A stretch of 7,506 nt of DNA from M3007 sp039804245 (GCA_039804245.1 JBDLWO010000266.1:1-7506), one strand, 5' to 3'; counted from the stretch's first letter, positions 1 to 6,850 are shown. Notes: a model not told the origin generated them from the letters alone. Numbers and translations: made by a program.

Positions 1-1
1 C

Positions 2-403
2 CGCTCCAACTGCTACCGCGTTTACGACAAACTGACACCCGAAAATGCGTTGCTCAAGCTCAATGACAGTACTGCTTCCATTGGCTTTATCTTCCGGCAT
101 ACCGGTGAAACCATGCATATGCTGTGTACCTTCCTGGGTTATGAAACACAGGTGAAAAATTCAACTATGAGTTTCGTTGACGAGGGGCAGGGTGTGAATA
201 TTGACGAAAGCAGGATGCTGGTTGACAGTGGCTTCCGACTGCTTGAAAGTATCATTGAAAGTTCATCGGAGGATAGCTGGCTTGATAATGTTGACACACC
301 ATTCTTTGGAACTGTCTCGCGTGTCAGGGTATTCAGTCACATTATGTTTCACAATTCTTACCATCTTGGCCAGATTGGCCTTTCGCTCCGAAAGGGAGCC
401 TGA
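2..403 (+). CDS. DinB-like (DinB/YfiT superfamily) protein, 3' part
   Basis: The reading frame is open from base 2 to the TGA at 401-403, so the gene enters from the left edge. 133 residues are visible and a few dozen N-terminal residues are probably missing, since the family is usually about 150-175 residues. The visible part looks like the four-helix DinB fold: a helix with FRHTGET, which supplies a first histidine, and a C-terminal helix ending in HNSYHLGQIGLSLRKG. The HxxxH spacing followed by GQI matches the second and third metal-binding histidines of DinB-like proteins. Members bind a divalent metal; most have no assigned reaction, and some are thiol transferases or DNA-damage-induced proteins. 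A TTG at 50 could be mistaken for a start, but the frame continues upstream with plausible protein sequence. The stop lies 2 nt before rlmB, suggesting one transcript. The family call is fairly secure; the function is unknown. Confidence 0.7.
   Translation, partial: RSNCYRVYDKLTPENALLKLNDSTASIGFIFRHTGETMHMLCTFLGYETQVKNSTMSFVDEGQGVNIDESRMLVDSGFRLLESIIESSSEDSWLDNVDTPFFGTVSRVRVFSHIMFHNSYHLGQIGLSLRKGA
394..398 (+). promoter_or_regulatory. Shine-Dalgarno-like site for rlmB
   Basis: GGGAG lies 7 nt before the ATG at 406, inside the last codons of the upstream DinB-like gene. It is the only clear Shine-Dalgarno-like match seen ahead of a start in this window. It supports the 406 start and suggests translational coupling with the upstream gene. 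Confidence 0.45.
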
Positions 404-405
404 AC

Positions 406-1149
406 ATGGATAAAAACCTCATTTACGGCCATCATCCGGTCGTTGAAGCCATTAATTCCGGTAAACCGGTAGAAAAAGTTTACTTTCAGCAGGGTATCAG
501 GGGCGAACTTGAGAAGGAAATTCGTCTTCTCACGCGTGAAAGAGACATTCCCATGCAGGTTGTTCCCAAGGAGAAACTGAACAGAATGGTCAGGGGACAG
601 CACCAGGGTGTTGTCGCATATTTGTCGCTCATCACCTGGCAGTCACTGGAGGATGTAATTCCTTTCGTGTTGGAATCGGGGGAGGTGCCACTGATTGTAC
701 TGCTGGACAACATCACCGATGTACGCAATTTCGGAGCTATCTGTCGTACTGCCTACTGTGCGGGAGCTCATGCAGTGGTGGTACCACAGTCCGGATCGGC
801 GCCAGCAAATGAAGAGGCAATGAAAGCATCTGCGGGTGCGCTCGCGCATGTACGCCTGTGCAGGGTACGAAGCATGTTCAGTGCGGTTGAATTGCTCCAG
901 GAAGCAGGTATTCAGGTAGTGGGAACCGGGCTCTCTGACAGAGCTATTCCGGTATTCAAGGCTGATCTGACAGTTCCAACCGCCATACTGATGGGCGCAG
1001 AAGGGGAGGGGCTACCCCATAAATTGCAGAAAATGTCTGATGTACTGGTCAAGGTACCACAGGCCAACCAGTTCGACTCGTACAACGTTGGAGTTGCAAC
1101 GGGGATGATTCTGTACGAGACCTTGCGTCAGCGAGGCAGGGAGGACTGA
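406..1149 (+). CDS. rlmB: 23S rRNA (guanosine-2'-O-)-methyltransferase RlmB (TrmH/SpoU family)
   Basis: This 247-residue protein has the usual RlmB length and layout. Residues about 4-77 form the SpoU substrate-binding domain, beginning LIYGHHPVVEAI. Residues about 95-238 form the SPOUT (alpha/beta trefoil-knot) methyltransferase domain. The three SPOUT motifs are visible: motif 1 around 101-121 (DNITDVRNFGAICRT, with Asn108 and the likely catalytic Arg114), motif 2 at 194-204 (ILMGAEGEGLP), and motif 3 at 217-237 (VPQ...DSYNVGVATG), which forms the AdoMet-binding knot. KASAGALAHV at 140-149 is also typical. RlmB uses S-adenosylmethionine to methylate the 2'-O of G2251 (E. coli numbering) in the peptidyl-transferase P-loop of 23S rRNA. 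Motif 3 reads SYN where the family usually has SLN; Ser225 and Asn227 are kept, so activity is expected. A tRNA 2'-O-methyltransferase of the same family is the main alternative. Confidence 0.88.
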   Translation: MDKNLIYGHHPVVEAINSGKPVEKVYFQQGIRGELEKEIRLLTRERDIPMQVVPKEKLNRMVRGQHQGVVAYLSLITWQSLEDVIPFVLESGEVPLIVLLDNITDVRNFGAICRTAYCAGAHAVVVPQSGSAPANEEAMKASAGALAHVRLCRVRSMFSAVELLQEAGIQVVGTGLSDRAIPVFKADLTVPTAILMGAEGEGLPHKLQKMSDVLVKVPQANQFDSYNVGVATGMILYETLRQRGRED

Positions 1150-1187
1150 GTCGTTTCAGGATTCGCCTGCAAATACATGTACAAACC

Positions 1188-2123
1188 CTATTCAACCAGT
1201 CCGCGACCTTCTTTCACGATTTTTCCCTGTTCCGAGAGTTCCTTCATCAGACGGTCGAGAATTCCGTTGATAAATTCGCGGCTCTTCTCAGTCGAGTAAA
1301 TCTTTGAAATCTCGACAAACTCGTTGATAGTTACCTTGGTAGGAATTGTGGGGAAGTGAAGAAGTTCGCACAGCGCCATCTTGAGCATCACCATATCCAG
1401 GATAGCTACACGTTCTGCATCCCAGTTCCTTAGTGTCGGCTCAATTTCAGTGAAGAGGGCGCGATCTTCCTCGCATGTTTTTCTCAGCAGCTCCTCGCCA
1501 AACTCGAGTACAGTAGCGTCGGATGGTTCGTGTTCACGGTAAAATTCACCGCTTACGGGTGTAGCCTTGAGCGTTTTTTTCATGGCTCCGGCTACCAGCG
1601 ACTCATCGTCGGCCCAGTTGTTGTACCGGTCTTCGGACATGTCGGAGAACAAATCATTGGAAGACAGGAATTTGTAAAGTTCCAGCAGTATTTTTGAATG
1701 ATCAGCAGCGGAAGGTTCGGAAATTTCCAGATAGACCTGGTATTCGGGTGTCGCACAAAAGCCATTGTACAGGTTGCGAATATGATCTTCGTCGAGTTGG
1801 TCGTTTACACCATACTTTTTGACCAGGTTCATAAACCCAACATGGTTGGCAAGTGACTGAACGCACTCGTTTTCCCCGAGACGGGGTCTGAAATTTCTGT
1901 CTTCGTCGGTTGGAAGTAATTTGGCAGCGCGTATTTCTGCATCCTTGAGTGCGTATTGAGCAACACGAAGCAGGACATATAACTGGAATATGTATAGCTC
2001 GAAAGTTTTCCATATACCATCTTTATAGGCTTTTACAAGCTCTTTGGTGGTAAGCTGCTCATCCCTGTTGAGCATGTACAGGAGTTGCATCACTTTAATA
2101 CGGACGCTGCGACGACTAAGCAT
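1188..2123 (-). CDS. nusB: Transcription antitermination factor NusB (long Bacteroidota form)
   Basis: This 311-residue protein is about twice the length of E. coli NusB. The C-terminal part, about residues 205-298, is the helical NusB RNA-binding domain: it carries WDAERVAILDMVMLKMALCE, then IPTKVTINEFVEISKIYS and SREFINGILDRL, the most conserved stretch of the family. The N-terminal 200 residues begin MLSRRSVRIKVMQLLYML and are largely helical and charged, as in other Bacteroidota NusB proteins. In E. coli, NusB pairs with NusE (ribosomal protein S10) on boxA RNA to prevent premature termination in rRNA operons. The ATG at 2121-2123 is chosen because it gives the conserved MLSRR start; it has no Shine-Dalgarno sequence. 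The gene is convergent with rlmB (38 nt apart) and divergent from the transporter operon, and appears to be transcribed alone. What the N-terminal extension does cannot be read from the sequence. Confidence 0.9.
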   Translation of the reverse strand: MLSRRSVRIKVMQLLYMLNRDEQLTTKELVKAYKDGIWKTFELYIFQLYVLLRVAQYALKDAEIRAAKLLPTDEDRNFRPRLGENECVQSLANHVGFMNLVKKYGVNDQLDEDHIRNLYNGFCATPEYQVYLEISEPSAADHSKILLELYKFLSSNDLFSDMSEDRYNNWADDESLVAGAMKKTLKATPVSGEFYREHEPSDATVLEFGEELLRKTCEEDRALFTEIEPTLRNWDAERVAILDMVMLKMALCELLHFPTIPTKVTINEFVEISKIYSTEKSREFINGILDRLMKELSEQGKIVKEGRGLVE

Positions 2124-2159
2124 GATATTTCAAATAACGTTTGGCAGAATTTTTCCAGT

Positions 2160-2242
2160 TGCTGCTGCAAAGGAACGAATTTTCCCTGACAAATAGGTAA
2201 CTGACAAAAAAAATAGCAAATTTTGAATCAGATGCAGCAGCA
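2160..2242. repeat. 10-bp inverted repeat in the nusB/transporter divergent gap
   Basis: TGCTGCTGCA at 2160-2169 and its exact reverse complement TGCAGCAGCA at 2233-2242 flank 63 nt of AT-rich DNA. Arm centres are about 73 bp apart, close to seven helical turns. Between them is a direct repeat of CTGACAAA (2186-2193 and 2201-2208), each copy followed by an A-rich stretch ending in ATAG. The arms are short CTG/CAG runs, which arise easily by chance, so a regulatory role is only a possibility. The rest of the 2124-2286 gap holds no gene that I can see. Confidence 0.4.
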
Positions 2243-2257
2243 GAACAATCATTTTAT

Positions 2258-2265
2258 CATCTTTG
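2258..2265 (+). promoter_or_regulatory. Candidate -7 element for the transporter/GH13 operon
   Basis: CATCTTTG differs from the Bacteroidota -7 consensus TAnnTTTG only at its first base. It lies 21 nt before the transporter ATG, implying a short leader. No TTTG is present at the expected distance upstream; the nearest, at 2222-2225, is 32 nt away and too far. The call rests on one box and is weak. Confidence 0.28.
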
Positions 2266-2286
2266 CCATGACCAAAACTATAAGAC

Positions 2287-3630
2287 ATGGCAAATTCGAA
2301 TATTACGCAAAATACCTCTGAATCTTCCGTAAAACCAGCGCTTTCGGGCAGAGCGATACTGAACATGAGTGCCGGTTTTCTGGGCATTCAGGTGGGTTGG
2401 GGTATGCAAATGGGCAATATGAGCGCTATTTATGAGTATCTTGGAGCCAAACCTGATGAAATACCGCTCCTCTGGCTCGCTGCACCCATGACTGGTCTTA
2501 TTGTACAACCGATTATTGGCTACATGAGCGATCGGACCTGGGGCAAATGGGGCAGAAGAAAGCCCTACTTCACTATTGGAGCCATTCTGGCCACAGCCGC
2601 ATTGATTCTGATGCCTCATTCGCCCTCACTCTGGTTCGCAGCCGGTCTGCTGTGGATTCTGGATGCCAGTATTAATGTCAGCATGGAGCCTTTCAGGGCA
2701 TTTGTGGGAGACATGCTGCCCGAATCGCAGATAAACAAAGGCTATACAACCCAGAGTATGCTCATTGGTATAGGCAACGTGATTGCTGCTGTACTGCCTG
2801 CTATTATTATATGGGCTGTTGGAAGCGGGTCGGTGGAGCCGGGAAATGGCATTCCGCCGTATCTGGTGGCTGTTTTCACCATTGGCGCCCTGTTCTATAT
2901 ATCAGCAGTAATGTACACAGTACGTACTACCCGGGAATACCCGCCTGCTGATCCGGAAGCTTTCAAAAAGATGAAAGAAGAGACTGCCGGACTGGCCAAT
3001 GGCTTCAGAGAGGTTTTTGACAATATTTTCAAAATGCCTTCTACCATGCGCAAAGTTGCTCTGGTACAGTTCTTTACATGGCCCGGCTTATTCCTGATGT
3101 GGTTTTATTTCACTACCGCTGTATCCATGGAGGTGCTTGGCGCTCCCGATACGAATTCGCCCCTGTACGCAGAGGGTGTAGCCTGGGGCAACATTTGTTT
3201 TGGATTTTACTCGGTGGTTTGCTTCTTCTTCTCTTTCTATCTGCCTGTACTGGCCGACCGGCTCGGACGCGCACGCGCGCACGCCATCTGTCTGTCTGTC
3301 GGCGCCGCCGGACTCATTTTTGTCGGATTTGCTCCAGACAAATACTGGCTGCTGCTTTCCATGTTCTGCGTGGGTATTGCCTGGGCGAGTATCCTCTCCA
3401 TGCCATACGCCATGCTGGCCTCATCGCTGCCTGCGGAGAAAATGGGCGTTTTTATGGGTATCTTCAACTTCTTCATTGTTCTCCCGGAAATTATGGCTGC
3501 ACTAGGCTTCGGATGGGTGATGGAGAATGTACTTGACAACAACCGGACTCATGCTGTCATGCTGGGGGGCGTTTTGCTGGCACTGGCCTCATTGCTCAGC
3601 CTCCGGATTCAATCAAATTCAAATCAGTGA
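2287..3630 (+). CDS. MFS sugar transporter, maltose/sucrose-type (GPH/SLC45-like) symporter
   Basis: This 447-residue, strongly hydrophobic protein has about twelve membrane spans, placed roughly at 24-42, 62-81, 93-110, 113-131, 155-178, 190-212, 255-280, 296-320, 332-349, 352-376, 384-405 and 420-441, with a longer cytoplasmic loop around 213-254. The loop between spans 2 and 3 carries GYMSDRTWGKWGRRKPYF, the MFS signature in the form seen in sucrose and maltose proton symporters. The mirrored loop after span 8 carries LADRLGRARAH. Further family marks are EPFRAFVGDMLPE (134-146) and MGVFMGIFNFFIVLPEI (386-402). It should import a disaccharide across the inner membrane with protons. The adjoining GH13 maltodextrin-cleaving gene makes maltose or a short maltodextrin the best guess; the substrate is inferred from context. 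The ATG at 2287 is the first start in frame after the gap and has no Shine-Dalgarno sequence. Its stop overlaps a possible GTG start of the next gene. Confidence 0.85.
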   Translation: MANSNITQNTSESSVKPALSGRAILNMSAGFLGIQVGWGMQMGNMSAIYEYLGAKPDEIPLLWLAAPMTGLIVQPIIGYMSDRTWGKWGRRKPYFTIGAILATAALILMPHSPSLWFAAGLLWILDASINVSMEPFRAFVGDMLPESQINKGYTTQSMLIGIGNVIAAVLPAIIIWAVGSGSVEPGNGIPPYLVAVFTIGALFYISAVMYTVRTTREYPPADPEAFKKMKEETAGLANGFREVFDNIFKMPSTMRKVALVQFFTWPGLFLMWFYFTTAVSMEVLGAPDTNSPLYAEGVAWGNICFGFYSVVCFFFSFYLPVLADRLGRARAHAICLSVGAAGLIFVGFAPDKYWLLLSMFCVGIAWASILSMPYAMLASSLPAEKMGVFMGIFNFFIVLPEIMAALGFGWVMENVLDNNRTHAVMLGGVLLALASLLSLRIQSNSNQ

Positions 3631-3647
3631 CCCGATTTTTCTCGATC

Positions 3648-5546
3648 ATGAACTATCTCAGACAACTCAGCATTATACCGTTCCTGCTGTTGTGTTGTTG
3701 CTCCAGCCACCTGGCTGGCAATTCACACCGCAAGGCCGACAGTCCGTTCACAGCACCGCTTTTCAATGAAATGAGGGTGGAACCCGCCAACTGGTGGACG
3801 GGTATGAAGCACAATCAGGTGGAAATAATGATCCACAAAAAAGATATTGGCACCTGGACAGCCAGTCTCGGCGGAGCTCAGGGGGTCAAACTCCTCAAGA
3901 CCGAAAAAGCGGAAAGTCCGAACTACCTGTTTGTGACCATAGAGATCAGCCCCAAGGCCAAACCACAGACAATCTCGCTCGTTTTCACCAAGGGCAATGA
4001 AAAATTTGCACACCCATTCCCGATATACGCCCGGGATGCCGCTGTGAAAGCACAGGGCGTAGGACCGCAGGACGTCATTTATCTCATTTTCCCCGACAGA
4101 TTTTCAAACGGTGATCCCTCCAACGATAATGTAACTGGTATGCGTCAGGGGCTGCAGCGCGACTCGCTGGTTGGCAGGCATGGCGGAGACCTGCAGGGCA
4201 TCATCAATCACCTCGATTATATCAAAGATCTCGGGATTACGGCTATATGGCTGAATCCGGAACTGGAAAATGATCAGAAACGCGAATCATACCACGGATA
4301 CGCCGTGACTGACCATTACCGCGTGGATCGGCGCTTCGGCAGTAACGAACTGTTGAAAGAACTGATAAAAAAATGCCACGAAAAGGGTATTAAAGTAGTT
4401 CGCGATGTAGTGCTCAATCATATCGGCAGCGAACACTGGTGGATGGAAGACCTGCCCTCCAAAGACTGGCTGAATCAATGGCCGGTGATGACGCAGACAA
4501 CCTACAGAGCACCCACACTGCTCGATCCTTATGCGTCCGAGTGGGATAAAAAACGATTCAGCGACGGCTGGTTTGTTCCCACTATGCCCGATCTCAATCA
4601 GCGCAATCCTCATCTGGCCAATTATCTTGTTCAGCAGGCAATCTGGTGGATGGAATTTGCTGGTCTCGACGATTTCAGAATAGATACCTATACCTACTCT
4701 GATCAGGATTTTTGCAGCCGGTGGTGCAAGGAGATCAGGGAGGAGTATCCACAACTGAATATGTTTGGCGAGGTATGGGAGCACGGTGTGTCTGTACAGG
4801 GATATTTCGCTGATAATCAGCCAACCAAAACGGGCTTCGATTCCAACCTGCCCTCTATGGTCGATTTTCAGATCACTTTTGCCATCCATGAAGCACTCTC
4901 CCGCGAACAGGGCTGGACAGAAGGCATTTCAAGGGTTTACTACACGCTCGCCAAGGATAACTTTTACGAAGATCCGTTCAGAAATGTGATTATGCTCGAC
5001 AATCACGATTTCAGCCGTTTTTACACTATCATAAAGGAGGATTTCAACAAGTACAAGAGTGGAATGGCATTTCTGCTCACCACCCGCGGTATTCCTCAGA
5101 TATATTATATGACCGAAATTCTCGGAACGGGCAATGAATGGCCTTCCCACGGCAATATCCGCAAGGATTTCCCGGGCGGCTGGCCGGGTGATCCGGCAGA
5201 CAAGTTCACCGCAGCCGGCAGAACTGAAAAGGAAAATGAAGCCTTCAACTATGCGCGCACGCTGATCAGATACAGAAATGAAACGCCTGCGCTGCATCGC
5301 GGCAAACTCACACAGTTTGTGCCTGTGGACGGAGTTTATGTGTATTTCCGACACGATGACTCCAAAACTGTCATGGTCGTGCTGAATACCGCCAATAGCG
5401 AACGTACAATCGAAACGGTACGATTTGATGAGTGCCTGAAAGGAGCCAAAAGTGCCAGAGATGTGATCAGCGGACAGAAAATCAGTGACATTTCGAAACT
5501 GACCATTCCGGCCAACTCGCCGCTGGTGTACGAAATTATTCGTTAA
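3648..5546 (+). CDS. Exported GH13 alpha-amylase family enzyme, cyclomaltodextrinase/neopullulanase-like
   Basis: From the ATG at 3648 this is 632 residues. Residues 1-18 are a signal sequence (MNYLRQLSIIPFLLLCCC) with three cysteines at 16-18 that may serve as a lipidation site. Residues about 42-130 (starting near VEPANWWTGMK) match the beta-sandwich N-domain of cyclomaltodextrinases. The (beta/alpha)8 barrel follows, then a C-terminal beta domain from about 548. GH13 regions are complete: DVVLNH (253-258), MPDLN (313-317, typical of the neopullulanase/CDase group), FRIDTY with nucleophile Asp346, FGEVW with acid/base Glu375, and DNHD with transition-state Asp454. The enzyme should hydrolyse alpha-1,4 bonds of cyclodextrins or linear maltodextrins outside the cytoplasmic membrane, feeding the transporter encoded just upstream. 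A GTG at 3627 would add seven residues and overlap the transporter stop by 4 nt; I prefer the ATG because it gives a compact signal peptide. Exact substrate is inferred. Confidence 0.87.
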   Translation: MNYLRQLSIIPFLLLCCCSSHLAGNSHRKADSPFTAPLFNEMRVEPANWWTGMKHNQVEIMIHKKDIGTWTASLGGAQGVKLLKTEKAESPNYLFVTIEISPKAKPQTISLVFTKGNEKFAHPFPIYARDAAVKAQGVGPQDVIYLIFPDRFSNGDPSNDNVTGMRQGLQRDSLVGRHGGDLQGIINHLDYIKDLGITAIWLNPELENDQKRESYHGYAVTDHYRVDRRFGSNELLKELIKKCHEKGIKVVRDVVLNHIGSEHWWMEDLPSKDWLNQWPVMTQTTYRAPTLLDPYASEWDKKRFSDGWFVPTMPDLNQRNPHLANYLVQQAIWWMEFAGLDDFRIDTYTYSDQDFCSRWCKEIREEYPQLNMFGEVWEHGVSVQGYFADNQPTKTGFDSNLPSMVDFQITFAIHEALSREQGWTEGISRVYYTLAKDNFYEDPFRNVIMLDNHDFSRFYTIIKEDFNKYKSGMAFLLTTRGIPQIYYMTEILGTGNEWPSHGNIRKDFPGGWPGDPADKFTAAGRTEKENEAFNYARTLIRYRNETPALHRGKLTQFVPVDGVYVYFRHDDSKTVMVVLNTANSERTIETVRFDECLKGAKSARDVISGQKISDISKLTIPANSPLVYEIIR

Positions 5547-5549
5547 GAG

Positions 5550-5615
5550 AGCTTGTTCGGGATTTTTTTGCCGGCCAGCAAGGTCTGAATATCCGTCAGA
5601 AAATCCCGAACAGCT
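5550..5615. repeat. Compact inverted-repeat element between convergent genes (possible bidirectional transcript end)
   Basis: TGTTCGGGATTTT (5554-5566) is exactly complementary to AAAATCCCGAACA (5600-5612). Past a one-base bulge (T5553) the stem extends 3 bp more (AGC 5550-5552 with GCT 5613-5615). The 33-nt interior has two smaller self-complementary parts: TTGCCGGCCAGCAA (5568-5581, palindromic apart from one mismatched pair) and TCTGA/TCAGA (5584-5588 and 5596-5600). The element starts 3 nt after the GH13 stop and ends 12 nt before the NO synthase stop. It fills most of the 81-nt gap. There is no run of T after the stem on either strand, so it is not a classic intrinsic terminator. It could protect or end both convergent transcripts, or be a small dispersed repeat. 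Confidence 0.6.
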
Positions 5616-5627
5616 GCCCGATGAGAT

Positions 5628-6719
5628 TCAACGGTAAAAAAAGTTCGGACAAACCACCTTGTTCTCATATTCCCGGTGAAATACTTCGGTAGCTGAAGAA
5701 CTCATGGGGGGGACGATCCAGGCCCATTCAGCCTGAATTGCTCTCCCTTTTCTGCATTCGGTTGCTTCAAAATGCACGAATTGCTCCGAAGCATCATGGT
5801 GGTTGGTCATACTGACGCCTGCTTTGGCATAAGAATGCAGTACTGCTGTGTTCAACTCAATCAGCGCCCTGTCTTTCCACAAGATGGCAGGGTTTTCTCT
5901 GTCGAGCCCCATTTTTTCTGCAACAATCGGTAACAGATTATAGCGATTGGTGTCGCCCAGATTCCGGCTTCCTACCTCCGTACCCATGTACCAGCCATTG
6001 AATGGTGCTGCTGTGTACTGTATCCCCCCGATTTCAAGCATCATATTGCTGATAACAGGTACTGCGTGCCACCTGAGCCCGAGTTCGGCCCACCAATCAT
6101 AAGCAGGGTGTTCCAATGCCACCTCCATCACCAGCCCGGCAGGTATTTCTGCCATGGATGGTTCGCGGCCCGGCCATTGCCATACCCAGGGAAGCAAATC
6201 AAAACGGGATCTGGCCGGATTCTGCCACCCCATACCAAGGCACATTTGTGTGAACTTCTCCTGGGAAGGATCGCCGGTAATGTTGCCTTCTTCATCCCTG
6301 TAACCGGCATAACGAATCAACTGATCGTTCAGAATTTTCGGTGCAGTACCATCAGGCCCGGCAGGCCTGAATATGGTAATGGTCGAACGAATTTCTCCGC
6401 CGTTCGTGGCAAATTCCAGATGTCTGCACAGTGCATCAAATATTTCACCGTCTGATTCCGCCTCCCTTGCATCCAGAATTTTCAGTGTTTTCCAGTAAAG
6501 CCGGCCAATACAGCGATTGCTGTTTCTCCATGCCATTCGGGCGCCATGCTCCAGTTCCGCGCGCGTGTGTACATAGGTGCCCGTTGTGTTTATTTGCTGC
6601 CTTACTTCGGCCAGGCGGCTTCCGACCGATTCTGTAATGCCCAGTTCCGCATAAGCAGCCCGAATAAAAGATTCAGCTGCTTCCGGCAAAGGAATTTGCG
6701 AGATTTCTGTTATTTTCAT
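5628..6719 (-). CDS. nos: Nitric oxide synthase oxygenase (bacterial, reductase-less)
   Basis: From the ATG at 6717-6719 the product is 363 residues, the usual length of stand-alone bacterial NO synthases. WRNSNRCIGRLYW (64-76) contains the heme-ligating Cys70. PFNGWYMGTEVGSRNLGD (239-256) contains Glu248, the expected L-arginine guanidinium ligand. LWKDRALIELNTAVLHSY (280-297) and WIVPPMSSSATEVFH (334-348) complete the core and the pterin/dimer region. AVPVISNM has Ile223 at the position where mammalian enzymes have Val and bacterial ones Ile, a site linked to slower NO release. There is no N-terminal zinc hook and no flavin reductase domain, so electrons must come from separate flavoproteins. 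The enzyme oxidises L-arginine to citrulline and NO in the cytoplasm. The frame stays open to an ATG at 6872, but those 51 extra residues match nothing in the family and would cover the promoter region. The gene faces the GH13 gene and diverges from the malic enzyme. Confidence 0.93.
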   Translation of the reverse strand: MKITEISQIPLPEAAESFIRAAYAELGITESVGSRLAEVRQQINTTGTYVHTRAELEHGARMAWRNSNRCIGRLYWKTLKILDAREAESDGEIFDALCRHLEFATNGGEIRSTITIFRPAGPDGTAPKILNDQLIRYAGYRDEEGNITGDPSQEKFTQMCLGMGWQNPARSRFDLLPWVWQWPGREPSMAEIPAGLVMEVALEHPAYDWWAELGLRWHAVPVISNMMLEIGGIQYTAAPFNGWYMGTEVGSRNLGDTNRYNLLPIVAEKMGLDRENPAILWKDRALIELNTAVLHSYAKAGVSMTNHHDASEQFVHFEATECRKGRAIQAEWAWIVPPMSSSATEVFHREYENKVVCPNFFYR

Positions 6720-6757
6720 AAAAAGGGAGTCTGGCAAAACATTGAAAATCCAAACAA

Positions 6758-6765
6758 CAAAAGTA
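6758..6765 (-). promoter_or_regulatory. Candidate -7 promoter element for the NO synthase gene
   Basis: On the minus strand this reads TACTTTTG, an exact match to the Bacteroidota -7 consensus TAnnTTTG. It ends 38 nt upstream of the 6719 ATG, which would give a leader of about 30 nt. A TTTC resembling the -33 TTTG lies 22 nt further upstream (plus-strand 6788-6791), slightly beyond the usual 19-21 nt spacing. The position supports the internal ATG over the longer open frame. Confidence 0.45.
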
Positions 6766-6850
6766 GTCTTCTGTTTTGTTTTCAGGTGAAAGTAATTCGG
6801 TATATCAGGGCATTCGTCTTTTATCGGAGTGTAATATGCTGTTCTCTTCT

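Noticed and set aside
50..403. Complete DinB-like gene starting at the TTG at base 50
   Set aside because: The same frame continues to the left edge with plausible coding sequence, and the family needs more N-terminal helix, so the gene is truncated by the window.
1150..1187. Possible bidirectional terminator between rlmB and nusB (CAGG-ATTCG-CCTG at 1157-1169)
   Set aside because: The stem is only 4 bp with a mismatch beyond it, and no T-run follows on either strand.
2136..2144. TAACGTTTG as a second plus-strand -7 box for the transporter
   Set aside because: The spacing inside the box is one base too long for TAnnTTTG, and the leader would be about 140 nt with no -33 partner.
3078..3536. 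152-residue plus-strand frame inside the transporter gene
   Set aside because: It is an out-of-frame reading of well-conserved MFS sequence, rich in Arg and Cys as expected of a shadow frame.
4287..4889. 200-residue open frame on the minus strand inside the GH13 gene
   Set aside because: It is antisense to a complete GH13 catalytic domain with intact motifs, and its translation matches no family I know. It is a shadow of the real gene.
4929..5354. 141-residue minus-strand open frame inside the GH13 gene
   Set aside because: It lies opposite conserved GH13 sequence, including DNHD, and shows no domain-like features.
5563..5569. T7 run as the tail of an intrinsic terminator for the GH13 gene
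   Set aside because: No adequate hairpin precedes it. The T-run is itself part of the 5' arm of the larger inverted repeat.
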